From: JBAZDC01 sp041654595
GTDB lineage: Bacteria > Pseudomonadota > Gammaproteobacteria > Burkholderiales > Burkholderiaceae_B
Direction of reading: 5' to 3'
DNA length: 13,985 nt
Assembly: GCA_964551305.1 (NCBI GenBank)
Contig: CAZKBT010000075.1
Coordinates: 1 to 13,985, forward strand
The notes below the pieces were generated by a model that made no database searches, had not been told where the DNA came from, and saw nothing but the letters and a program-made list of their open reading frames with translations. Every line of letters begins with the position of its first letter. The first letter of the stretch is position 1. Made by a program: the position numbers and the translations under genes. This document shows positions 1 through 7,726 of the stretch, one piece after another.

Positions 1-1938
1 GTCACCAGCTACCGCATCGATCGTAATCGAGGCCTCCGCTTCGCGGTCGACATCCAGCGTCTTGCTTGCTGTCGCCGTCTTGTGATTGCCGGCGGCGTCC
101 GTCGCCGTCACGCTCGCATTGATGGTGGGCGAGGCCAGCAAATCTGCGGTCGTCACATCAATGCTGTAAACCAAAGAGCCATCTAGGCCGGCAACCACTT
201 GGCCCGTGAATGTCCGGCCATTGACGGTTAGCGCCACCGTATCGTCCACCCGGACATCACCACCGACGGTACCCGTGATCGTGGTTATAGGCGCTGATGA
301 CTCATCGTCATTCAAAATGTCGTCGCCCGCCACTGTGTCAATGCTGATCGACGCGTCCGCCTCACGGTCAATAGCCAACGTTCTATTTGCCGTCGCCGTT
401 TTGCGGTTGCCGGCGGTATCCGTTGCCGTCACGCTCGCCTCGATGACCGGGGAAGCCAGCAGATCGGACGTGGGCACGTCGATGCCATAGGCCAGCGCAT
501 CGCCGGCACCGGCCATAACCTGGCCTGTGAACGTCTTGCCGTTGATAGTCAGCGTGACCGTATCGCCCACTTTCGCGTCGCCGCCCACCGTGCCCGTAAT
601 CGTCATCGTGGTTGTCAACGCTTCGTCGTCGTTCAGGACGTCATCATCTGCTACCGTATCGATCGTGATCGATGCTTGCGCCTCGCGATCGACACTTATC
701 GTCCTACTCGCCGTCGCCGTTTTACGGTTTCCCGCTGCATCGGTCGCCGTCACGCTTGCTTCAACGATCGGAGAAGCCAACAGATCCGCAGTCGCGACGT
801 CAACGCTATAAGCCAGCGCACCACCTGCTCCCGCGACCACGTTGCCTGTGAATGTCTGGCCATTGATGGTTAGCGTCACTGTATCGCCTACCTTGACATC
901 TCCGCCAACAGTACCAGTAATCGTGGTCGTGAAGATCGATGCCTCGTCATCATTCAGAATGTCGTCACCTGCAACCACGTCTACGGTGATCAACGCGTCC
1001 GCCTCACGATCGACAGTCAGTGTTTTGTTTGCCGTTGCCGTCGCACGATTACCTGCCGCATCCGTCGCCGTCACGCTCGCTTCAATGACCGGAGACGCCA
1101 ATAGATCCGCAGTCGAGACGTCGATGTTGTAAATCAACGCGCCGCCGGCGCCTGCCGCCGCCTGGCCGTTGAAGACATTGCCATTGACCGTCAACGTAAC
1201 AATATCGCCTGCCTTCACGTCACCACCAACCGTGCCCCTCACTGTGGTAGTCAGTGAAGACGACTCCGCGTCATTGAGAATGTCGTCTTGCGCCACCCTA
1301 TCGATCGTAATCGACGCTTCCGCTTTCCGGTCGACGACCAATTCCTTATTCGCAACTGCCGTAGCGATATTGCCCGCCGCATCCCTCGCGGTTACGCTTG
1401 CCTCGATGACAGGCGAAGCGAGCAGATCGGACGTGGGCACGTCGATGCGATAGACCAGCGCGTCACCGGCATCGATCACCACCTGGCCTGTGTATATAGT
1501 GCCGTTGACTGTCAGCGTGATCATATCGCCGGCTTTCACGTCGCCGCCGACCCGACCTGTAACGGCAGTCGTCAGCATCGAAGACTCGTCGTCGTTCAGA
1601 GTATCATCGCCGGCTACCGTATCGATGGTGATCGAGGCTTCCGCTTCGCGGTCGACAGCCAGCGTCTTGCCGGCCGTTGCCGTCACGCGATTGCCCGCGG
1701 CATCCGTTGCGGTTACGCTCGCTTCGATGGCGGGAGACACCAGCAAATCCCCGGTTGCAACGTCAATGCTGTAAACCAGCGCGTCGCCTGCGCCCGCAGT
1801 CACTTGACCCGCGAATACCGCGCCATTGACGGTCAGCGTCACCACATCGCCCACCTTGGCGTCGCCACCGACCGTACCCGTGACAGTCGTCGCGGCAACG
1901 GAGGCCTCGTCATTGTTCAGAACATCATCGCCGGCTAT
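1..1938 (-). repeat. Tandem 321-bp repeats encoding 107-residue Ig-like domains (six complete copies plus the start of a seventh)
   Basis: In coding order the units are 1938-1618, 1617-1297, 1296-976, 975-655, 654-334 and 333-13, and a seventh begins at 12. Each is exactly 107 codons. Shared landmarks are (V/I)AxDDxLNxxE at the start, TGTVGGDxKxGD at about residue 19, LTxNGxxFxGQ at about 35, DLLxSPxIEASVTATDAAGN at about 64, and VDREAxASITIDT at the end. A shorter, more diverged unit of 105 codons precedes them at 2253-1939 (starts IAGDGTVNGVES). The copies differ at many synonymous and some non-synonymous positions. The block is therefore an old, diverged array rather than a fresh duplication. 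Confidence 0.93.
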
Positions 1939-3285
1939 CGTATCGATCGTAATGAAGGCTTGCGCGGACAAGTCGACGCCATACCCGGCGTTCGTGGATG
2001 CCGTCGCCGCATTCCCTGCCTGGTCTCGGGTGGTGACTTGCGCGCGGACCTGCAAGGATGCGTTTTCCACCAGAACGGAGCCCGAAACCTCGATGGTCCA
2101 TGTCTTGTCGGCGCCTACCAAACCTGTGAAGACATGATCACCGATGAGCACCGTAACGGTATCGCCGGCCTTGACGTCCTTTCCTACTGTGCCGACAATG
2201 GAAACATCGTCCATCCTGGACTCCACGCCGTTGACCGTGCCGTCGCCGGCGATGGAAAGTATTTGTATCTCCGCTTCGGGCGCCAGCGTGTCGACGATGA
2301 CCGAAGCGGCGGCGCCATGGCCGAGCACGCCGGCTTGATTGGTATAACTGCCGTCCGGAACGGAAACCGTTACTTCGCCTTCGAAATCCGGCGCCGTTGT
2401 CAGCTCGGCAGTCCAGACCTTGGGATCGTTTGCGCTTTGGACCAGATTGGATATCGCGCCGTTGGCAACTTGCACGTCATTGACGTCAAAGCCGATGGGC
2501 GCCTGGTCGAAAACGAACTCGACCGTATTTCCGTGTATGGTCACCGTCAGCCGAGGCGGCTCGCCGGCCCCGCCCTCTTCCCCATCGGGCGCCGCCGGCA
2601 TGGACGGCGTATGCGACCCACCAGTCCCCGGCTGATCGGAACCGTAACCATCGGTGCCGGGACCAGCGCCCGTGCCGTTTCCAGAGCCGGAAACGGTGCC
2701 AACGTCGGGGCGGGATCCGGAACCCGAGCCTGAATCGAAGCCAGAGCCCTCGCCAGCATTCCCCGTACCCGGGTCGGTACCGGCTGATGCCGGATTTACC
2801 TCCGCCATGCCACGCTCGGCAAACTCCGTATCCGCCATTTCCCCGGACGGACTCCGAAAGCTCGCTGCCAAGGGAGGCGTCGTCTCCAGCACACGGCTCA
2901 AGCGTACGAAACTGCCGCCGCCGCCCCCGCTGCCACCCGTCAAAACGGCGGCGGTGGGATCCACGGCATCGAATGGGTCCTGTCCCGCCTTGATCGCTGC
3001 GACCAGGCTCTCGAATTGGGGATCTTCGACGGGGCCGGCGGCGGCGGAGGCCGGATCGACCTGCGGATCCACCACATCCGCGGTGAAATGGAACTCGCGA
3101 TTCTCGCCGATGACGATATCGTGCATACCCGGTATCTGCAGATGAACGCTGGCGCCCTCAGCCGTCACCAGTTGCGCATCGACGGGAATACGCATGCCCT
3201 GACGCAAAGGAATCAGCTCGCCGTCGGCGCTACGCAACCAGGCTTGGCCCGTCAACTGTGTCACAAGGGCGGTATCGATTGCCAT
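1..3285 (-). CDS. Giant LapA/BapA-like type I-secreted adhesin, N-terminal 1095 residues (3' end beyond window)
   Basis: A large surface adhesin, probably for biofilm formation or attachment, exported by the type I system encoded just upstream. The frame is open from the ATG at 3285 to base 1, giving 1095 codons with no stop. GGAG lies 9 nt before the ATG. Visible order: residues 1-130 are a retention module (starts MAIDTALVTQLTGQAWLRSA, ends GGGGGSFVRLSRV), which in LapA-type proteins plugs the TolC pore and holds the adhesin on the cell. Residues about 145-244 are a Gly/Ser/Asp/Pro-rich linker. Residues 245-344 are an Ig-like domain (DVNDVQVANGAISNL, then EGEVTVSVPDGSYTNQAG). Residues 345-449 are a degenerate repeat, and 450-1091 are six 107-residue Ig-like repeats. 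The canonical LapG site is not obvious (see findings). Any RTX nonapeptides and the C-terminal secretion signal would lie outside the window. Related by architecture to LapA, BapA and Bordetella BrtA. The family call is firm; adhesion is inferred. Confidence 0.93.
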   Translation of the reverse strand, partial: MAIDTALVTQLTGQAWLRSADGELIPLRQGMRIPVDAQLVTAEGASVHLQIPGMHDIVIGENREFHFTADVVDPQVDPASAAAGPVEDPQFESLVAAIKAGQDPFDAVDPTAAVLTGGSGGGGGSFVRLSRVLETTPPLAASFRSPSGEMADTEFAERGMAEVNPASAGTDPGTGNAGEGSGFDSGSGSGSRPDVGTVSGSGNGTGAGPGTDGYGSDQPGTGGSHTPSMPAAPDGEEGGAGEPPRLTVTIHGNTVEFVFDQAPIGFDVNDVQVANGAISNLVQSANDPKVWTAELTTAPDFEGEVTVSVPDGSYTNQAGVLGHGAAASVIVDTLAPEAEIQILSIAGDGTVNGVESRMDDVSIVGTVGKDVKAGDTVTVLIGDHVFTGLVGADKTWTIEVSGSVLVENASLQVRAQVTTRDQAGNAATASTNAGYGVDLSAQAFITIDTIAGDDVLNNDEASVAATTVTGTVGGDAKVGDVVTLTVNGAVFAGQVTAGAGDALVYSIDVATGDLLVSPAIEASVTATDAAGNRVTATAGKTLAVDREAEASITIDTVAGDDTLNDDESSMLTTAVTGRVGGDVKAGDMITLTVNGTIYTGQVVIDAGDALVYRIDVPTSDLLASPVIEASVTARDAAGNIATAVANKELVVDRKAEASITIDRVAQDDILNDAESSSLTTTVRGTVGGDVKAGDIVTLTVNGNVFNGQAAAGAGGALIYNIDVSTADLLASPVIEASVTATDAAGNRATATANKTLTVDREADALITVDVVAGDDILNDDEASIFTTTITGTVGGDVKVGDTVTLTINGQTFTGNVVAGAGGALAYSVDVATADLLASPIVEASVTATDAAGNRKTATASRTISVDREAQASITIDTVADDDVLNDDEALTTTMTITGTVGGDAKVGDTVTLTINGKTFTGQVMAGAGDALAYGIDVPTSDLLASPVIEASVTATDTAGNRKTATANRTLAIDREADASISIDTVAGDDILNDDESSAPITTITGTVGGDVRVDDTVALTVNGRTFTGQVVAGLDGSLVYSIDVTTADLLASPTINASVTATDAAGNHKTATASKTLDVDREAEASITIDAVAGD

Positions 3286-3442
3286 TTACAACGACTCCAT
3301 TATCAAAGCGGGACGTCGCGCGCTCGAATCAGACGCGCGAAAAGATAGAAACCACCATGGTAGATGGCCCGTGATCAATGCGATATTGGCGGCGCCGACA
3401 GGTTCGGCGGCGAGTCGGCGCAACCCGCCGGGGGCGGGCGTG
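3286..3442 (-). promoter_or_regulatory. Intergenic leader between the regulator gene and the adhesin gene, with three inverted repeats
   Basis: A 157-nt gap on the minus strand. Just after the regulator stop there is CCCGCC/GGCGGG (3424-3429 with 3433-3438, 3-nt loop). Next comes a perfect 8-bp repeat, GCGCCGAC/GTCGGCGC (3392-3399 with 3414-3421). Closer to the adhesin start is TCGCGCG/CGCGCGA (3316-3322 with 3334-3340, 11-nt spacer). None has a T-tract, so a simple Rho-independent terminator is not supported. They could cause partial termination, stabilise mRNA or bind a regulator. I found no convincing -35/-10 pair. Whether the adhesin gene has its own promoter or is read through from the secretion operon cannot be told from sequence. 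Confidence 0.45.
3295..3298 (-). promoter_or_regulatory. Ribosome binding site of the adhesin gene
   Basis: GGAG on the minus strand, 9 nt before the ATG at 3285-3283. It supports this start. The encoded N-terminus also fits the usual start of retention-module proteins. Confidence 0.6.
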
Positions 3443-4075
3443 TCAGTGCACGCCGTGGACCCTCAAGGCAAGGAACAGCCTGTCGGCAACGCCGAGTTTT
3501 TCGAACACGGCTGATAGGTGAGCGCGCACCGTGCGCTCGCTGATGCCCAGCAAATCCCCGATATCCTGGTTGCTCTTGCCGATTGCGGCGTATCGAGCCA
3601 CCTCTTGCTCTCGGCTCGTCAAGCCTTCCGCCCAATCGGCCGCCGGGACAGGCAGGCGCTGCTCGATGTCTTGGAGCAACCGCGCCAGCAAGGATCGACC
3701 CATCCATATATGGCCCGCATCCACCGTCTTCAGCGCACGATCCAGCACAGACGTCGGCGAATAAGCATGAAGGTATCCGCTGGCGCCCGCCGCCAGGATT
3801 CGGCGCCCTTGCGCATCATTCGGCCGCATGCTGCCTACGACGACGTGCAGGTCCTTCATGCGGGCGGGCCAAGCCGGATCGGTCCAGTCGGCCAAGCCGG
3901 GCAGCTCAGCATCCAGCAGCACGAGGCTACGCCCCCCGTCGCGCCAACGATCGAGCGCCGCAAGGTTGCGGCCTCGGGCAGGCAGCCATGACGTTTCGCC
4001 GACGCCTCGCCAATGCCGCCACAGCGCATCGTCGTGCGTCACGATCAATACAGGTTTTGCCGTCATGTCCGCCAT
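3443..4075 (-). CDS. LuxR/NarL-family response regulator of the adhesin/secretion locus
   Basis: A two-domain DNA-binding regulator of 210 residues. Residues 7-125 look like a receiver: KPVLIVTHDDALW near the start, an acceptor-like Asp55 in LVLLDAELPG, and Ser82 at the usual Thr/Ser position. Residues 150-205 are a LuxR helix-turn-helix (LTSREQEVARYAAIGKSNQD, then ISERTVRAHLSAVFEKLGV). The lysine expected after GASGYL is replaced: the sequence reads GASGYLHAYSP, so phosphorylation signalling may be altered. I chose the ATG at 4075: it lies 7 nt after the adaptor gene's stop, with AGG 6 nt upstream overlapping that TAG. An upstream in-frame ATG at 4102 would add nine residues and overlap the adaptor gene by 20 nt. 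It is the last gene of the secretion operon and lies directly before the adhesin gene. Its targets are probably this locus (inferred). No sensor kinase is in the window. Confidence 0.88.
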   Translation of the reverse strand: MADMTAKPVLIVTHDDALWRHWRGVGETSWLPARGRNLAALDRWRDGGRSLVLLDAELPGLADWTDPAWPARMKDLHVVVGSMRPNDAQGRRILAAGASGYLHAYSPTSVLDRALKTVDAGHIWMGRSLLARLLQDIEQRLPVPAADWAEGLTSREQEVARYAAIGKSNQDIGDLLGISERTVRAHLSAVFEKLGVADRLFLALRVHGVH

Positions 4076-4081
4076 CCCCGA

Positions 4082-4084
4082 CCT
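4082..4084 (-). promoter_or_regulatory. Ribosome binding site deciding the regulator start
   Basis: AGG 6 nt before the ATG at 4075, overlapping the TAG stop of the upstream adaptor gene. This arrangement favours translational coupling and the shorter start over the ATG at 4102. Confidence 0.45.
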
Positions 4085-5480
4085 ATCTTTCGGTGAAAGC
4101 ATTGGATTTCGCCCGCAATACCGGCTTGAGCAAGTACTGCAATAGCGTTCTTTTTCCCGTCAGCACGTGTACTTCCGCCACCATACCGGGAATGATGGGC
4201 ATCGCATTGTCCCCGACGGCATCCCGCTCGGTGCGAACCAGGACGATGTAGTAGGTGTTGCCATGCTGATCGGTGACCGTATCCGCTCCGATCTGCTCTA
4301 TGTGGCCATCCAGGCCGCCGTATACGGCGAAGTCGTAGGCAGTGAACTTGACCTCGGCCTTCTGGCCGGGATGCAGGAACCCAATGTCTTTCGGATCGAC
4401 CTGGACTTCCAGCAAAAGCGTGTCGTCCAGCGGGACGATTTCCAGTATGTCCTTGCCCGGCTGCACGACGCCACCGATGGTATTGGCCATCAGCGTCTTG
4501 ATCGTTCCGCGCACGGGAGAGCGTACTTCCGCAAGACGCACCCGATCGGCCAGGGCCAGCTCGCCCTGTTCCAACGTCGAGAGCTTGGCCTTCGTATCCG
4601 ACAGCTCGACGCGCGCCTGGTTACGCATGCTTTGCTCGGCTTCCTGTATTTTGTTTTCCGCTTCTTGTATGGCGGAGCGGATGCGATCGAGCTGGGCACT
4701 CGCTGCTTTCTGCTCGCCGCAGTAACGGGCCACCTCTCGTTGCAGGCGCAATAAATCGACCTCTGAAACCGCGCCGCTCTTCAACAAGGGACGAGTAACC
4801 GCCAGCTCACGCGAAGTCAGGCTGCAACTGGACGCGGCCTGATCGCGATTGGCTTGCGTTTCACGCAGTTCTTCCCGCCGCTGCGTCAATTGATCGTTGG
4901 CGATGCTCAGCGTCGTGCGCAGCTCCTGGGTTTTCGCCTCCCAGAGCCTGCGCTCCATCTCGGCCAATTCCGGCGCTTGCAACAACACATCCGCCGACGG
5001 CTCATACGGCTTGCCGCTCGCCAAGGCCTCCAGGCGCGCCGCCTTGGCTTTCAGGGCAAAGGTCTCCGCCTTGTTCTCTCCCAGGGACGACAAAAACCGG
5101 GTGGAGTCTATGCGCAATAGAACCTGTCCGACCTCGACCTCTTGACCAGGCCGCACCAGGATTTCCTCCACCACGCCCCCATCCAGGCTTTGAACCTCCT
5201 GGACCTGGCTGGACGGCACCACTTTTCCTTGTCCGCGCACGATCTCGTCGATATGTCCAAACGCCGCCCAAGCAATGAGCGCGAATACGATCACGAGCGA
5301 TAGCCAGAGCAACAGCCTGGATCCTCGTGCCTGCTGCTGGTGTATGGCCCAGCGGGCGTCGGCCACGAGATCGTCCGGATGCGCGCGGCGCGGCGAAGCA
5401 TCGCCTTGCAGCAGCCAATCCACGGGATGGCGCACATTGTCGATGAACCGCCGCAGGCGGCCCTTGCCTGGACGACTCAT
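4083..5480 (-). CDS. HlyD/LapC-type periplasmic adaptor (membrane fusion protein) of the type I secretion system
   Basis: The adaptor linking the inner-membrane ABC exporter to the TolC-like outer membrane channel; 465 residues, normal for the family. A short cytoplasmic N-terminus (1-53) precedes one membrane helix at about 54-74 (SRLLLWLSLVIVFALIAWAA). A lipoyl/barrel-sandwich half follows (GKVVPSSQVQEVQSLDGGVV, then EILVRPGQEVEVGQVLLRID). Residues about 135-315 are a long Gln/Glu/Ala-rich coiled-coil hairpin. The returning half reads EVRSPVRGTIKTL and TIGGVVQPGKDILEIVP. The C-terminal beta region ends with the family signature PGMVAEVHVLTGKRTLLQYLLKP. Its ATG overlaps the exporter stop by 4 nt (ATGA), which indicates coupled translation. 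It is a close match to LapC/HlyD adaptors that export giant adhesins. Confidence 0.96.
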   Translation of the reverse strand: MSRPGKGRLRRFIDNVRHPVDWLLQGDASPRRAHPDDLVADARWAIHQQQARGSRLLLWLSLVIVFALIAWAAFGHIDEIVRGQGKVVPSSQVQEVQSLDGGVVEEILVRPGQEVEVGQVLLRIDSTRFLSSLGENKAETFALKAKAARLEALASGKPYEPSADVLLQAPELAEMERRLWEAKTQELRTTLSIANDQLTQRREELRETQANRDQAASSCSLTSRELAVTRPLLKSGAVSEVDLLRLQREVARYCGEQKAASAQLDRIRSAIQEAENKIQEAEQSMRNQARVELSDTKAKLSTLEQGELALADRVRLAEVRSPVRGTIKTLMANTIGGVVQPGKDILEIVPLDDTLLLEVQVDPKDIGFLHPGQKAEVKFTAYDFAVYGGLDGHIEQIGADTVTDQHGNTYYIVLVRTERDAVGDNAMPIIPGMVAEVHVLTGKRTLLQYLLKPVLRAKSNAFTER

Positions 5481-7726
5481 GCTGTCCGCGCTCCCGCCCT
5501 GGCGATGCGGCCTTTGCGCAATGCATCCACCACCTGGTCCTTCGGACCGTCGGCCACGATCCGGCCGGCATCGAGCACGATCAATCTATCCACCAGGTCC
5601 AGCAACGCCGTCCGATGCGTGACCAGGATCATAGTCTTGCCCTGGGAAGCTTGTTTCAACCGTTGCTTCAGCGACGACTCGCTCTGGTTGTCCATGTTGC
5701 TGCTGGGCTCGTCCAGCAACAATATCGCAGGATCGTTGACCAGGGCTCGCGCCACGGCGATTGCCTGGCGCTGTCCGCCCGACAGTGAATCGCCGCGCTC
5801 GCCGATCAGCATGTCATATCCGTCCGGATGCTGGGCGGCGAACTCGTCCACGCCCGCGATACGGGCGGCGGCAAGCATGTCGACATCGTCCGAGAACGGA
5901 GCGCCTATCATCAAATTGTGCTTAAGCGTCCCGTAGAACAACACCGGATCCTGAGGAACTTGGCCAATCGCGCGCCGCAAATCGATCGGATCGACCTGGC
6001 GCATGTCCACCCCATCGATCAAAACGGTTCCGCTATCGGGCCGATACAAGCCCAGCACCAACTTCTCGAGCGTCGTTTTACCGGAGCCGATGCGGCCGAC
6101 GATACCGACTTTCTCGCCCGCCCGTATCTGAAAGGAAATCCCGTTCAAGGAAGGCTGGCTGCTTTGAGGATAGCTGAACACGACATTGCGAAACTCGATG
6201 TCGCCCTTCAGGACCGGACGCGGCACAAAGACTTTGCCGTCGGGATGCTCGACCGGCAGGCTCATATACGTGTCGACGGAATCCAGCGAAGTACGCGCAT
6301 TCTGGTATTGCATCATCAAGCCCGCCACTTGTCCCAACGGCGCCAGGCACCGTCCGGCTATCATCGAGGCCGCAATGATGCCGCCGAGCGACAACGCCGA
6401 ATCCTGCGCCAGGTACACGCCTATCACGACGACGCTGATGGTCACGATCTGCTGCATGGCCTGCACGAAGTTGACGGTCGTCGCAGAAATGAGCTTGAGC
6501 TTGCCGCCCATATGGGCAAGGTGTTCCGTGGCGCTTTCCCATATGCGCTGCACGTTGCCCTGCGCATTCAGGGTCTTGATGGTCTCCAGTCCGCCCAGCG
6601 ACTCCACCAGCACGGCATTGCGCTGGGCGCTGGCCTGGTACGTCTGCTTCGTCAGCGTCTCCATTTTGCGCTGGGCGAAATAGGAAACGAGCAATACGAG
6701 AGCAATGGCGACCAGCGGCGGGACCACCATCCAGGGCGAAATCCAGGCCAGAATGACGAGAAACAGCAGCACGAACGGCAGATCGACGAGCGTCGTGAGG
6801 CTGGCCGAGGCAATGAAATCCCTGACGGACTCGAAAGAACGTAAGTTGGCGGCAAACGACCCTACCGATTCGGGCCTGCTGTCCATGCGCAAATCCAGGA
6901 CTTTCTCCAGAATCTGCGCCGACAGCTTCACATCCACGCGCTTGCTTGCCGTATCCACGACGTAGGCGCGCACCGTGGTCAGGATGAAGTTGAACCCCAT
7001 CACCAGCGCAATGCCTATCGTCAGGACCCACAACGTTTCTATCGCATTGTTCGGGACGACACGGTCGTAGACATTCATGCTGAACAACGGCATCATCAAG
7101 GCGAAAATATTGATCAATACCGCGGCTACCAAGGCATCCCGGTACAAGCGCCAGTTTTCCTTGATAACGGCCCAGAACCAGTGACCGCGTGTATCGGCAA
7201 CGGCATTCGCCGCGCGCTCCTCGACACGGAAATCAGGACGCGCGAAACATGCGATTCCGGAATACTGCTCCGCCAAGATGTATGCCGGCACGGCTACCGG
7301 GGCCGCCGACTCGGAGTACTGAATAAGATAGCCGCCGTCCTTTGCTTCCAGCAAAAGACAGGCGCGCCGGCCGTTCAATATCAGTATGGCCGGCAGCAAC
7401 CCGGCAGGGATGTCATCGAGCTGCCTACGCACGACCCTTGCGGTAAACCGCACTCTGGCGGCAGCCCGCGCCAACAATGACGGCGTCAGCCGTTGATCGA
7501 CCAAGGGCAAGCCCGCGCTCAGCGCCTGCGCGCTGGCGGGATGCCCATGCCATTGCGTCAACGCGACCAGGCAATCCAACAAGGGATCGTCATGAGTGAC
7601 GTGAGGCGGAATATGCCATGCTCCGCCCACGCTCGTCGCCGACAGGACGGCATCGTTCTCGGCCTGGCTGCCGAACGCCGCGCCGATACCGTCAGCCGGC
7701 GCACTGTCAGATGCTCGAGTCGTCAT
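5477..7726 (-). CDS. LapB/HlyB-type ABC exporter of the type I secretion system
   Basis: The inner-membrane ATP-driven exporter for the adhesin; 749 residues. Residues 45-165 resemble a C39 peptidase-like domain, starting HDDPLLDCLVALTQWHG. The catalytic Cys-Gly context and the usual His are not evident, so it is likely a non-proteolytic docking domain, as in LapB and HlyB. The transmembrane domain spans about 185-475 (for example ALVAAVLINIFALMMPLFSM, then VYDRVVPNNAIETLW). The ATPase domain shows Walker A GRIGSGKTT (544-552), Q-loop QVPQDP (589-594), signature LSGGQRQ (648-654), Walker B ILLLDEP (668-674) and H-loop His704. The start is an ATG at 7726 that overlaps the preceding small gene by 20 nt. 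Only weak Shine-Dalgarno sequence is present, so coupling is likely. Downstream it overlaps the adaptor gene by 4 nt. Confidence 0.96.
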   Translation of the reverse strand: MTTRASDSAPADGIGAAFGSQAENDAVLSATSVGGAWHIPPHVTHDDPLLDCLVALTQWHGHPASAQALSAGLPLVDQRLTPSLLARAAARVRFTARVVRRQLDDIPAGLLPAILILNGRRACLLLEAKDGGYLIQYSESAAPVAVPAYILAEQYSGIACFARPDFRVEERAANAVADTRGHWFWAVIKENWRLYRDALVAAVLINIFALMMPLFSMNVYDRVVPNNAIETLWVLTIGIALVMGFNFILTTVRAYVVDTASKRVDVKLSAQILEKVLDLRMDSRPESVGSFAANLRSFESVRDFIASASLTTLVDLPFVLLFLVILAWISPWMVVPPLVAIALVLLVSYFAQRKMETLTKQTYQASAQRNAVLVESLGGLETIKTLNAQGNVQRIWESATEHLAHMGGKLKLISATTVNFVQAMQQIVTISVVVIGVYLAQDSALSLGGIIAASMIAGRCLAPLGQVAGLMMQYQNARTSLDSVDTYMSLPVEHPDGKVFVPRPVLKGDIEFRNVVFSYPQSSQPSLNGISFQIRAGEKVGIVGRIGSGKTTLEKLVLGLYRPDSGTVLIDGVDMRQVDPIDLRRAIGQVPQDPVLFYGTLKHNLMIGAPFSDDVDMLAAARIAGVDEFAAQHPDGYDMLIGERGDSLSGGQRQAIAVARALVNDPAILLLDEPSSNMDNQSESSLKQRLKQASQGKTMILVTHRTALLDLVDRLIVLDAGRIVADGPKDQVVDALRKGRIARAGARTA

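Noticed and set aside
206..1774. Series of about 94-codon plus-strand frames spaced about 321 nt apart
   Set aside because: The spacing equals the adhesin repeat length. They are the antisense reading of each repeat, not a family of small genes.
1288..2733. Long plus-strand open frame of 481 codons antisense to the adhesin
   Set aside because: It is Arg/His/Gly-rich with no recognisable domain and mirrors the periodic, GC-rich adhesin repeats. The minus-strand frame is continuous, repeat-structured and clearly coding.
6078..7031. 317-codon minus-strand frame inside the exporter gene
   Set aside because: It is an out-of-frame shadow of the ABC exporter, which carries all the expected motifs in its own frame.
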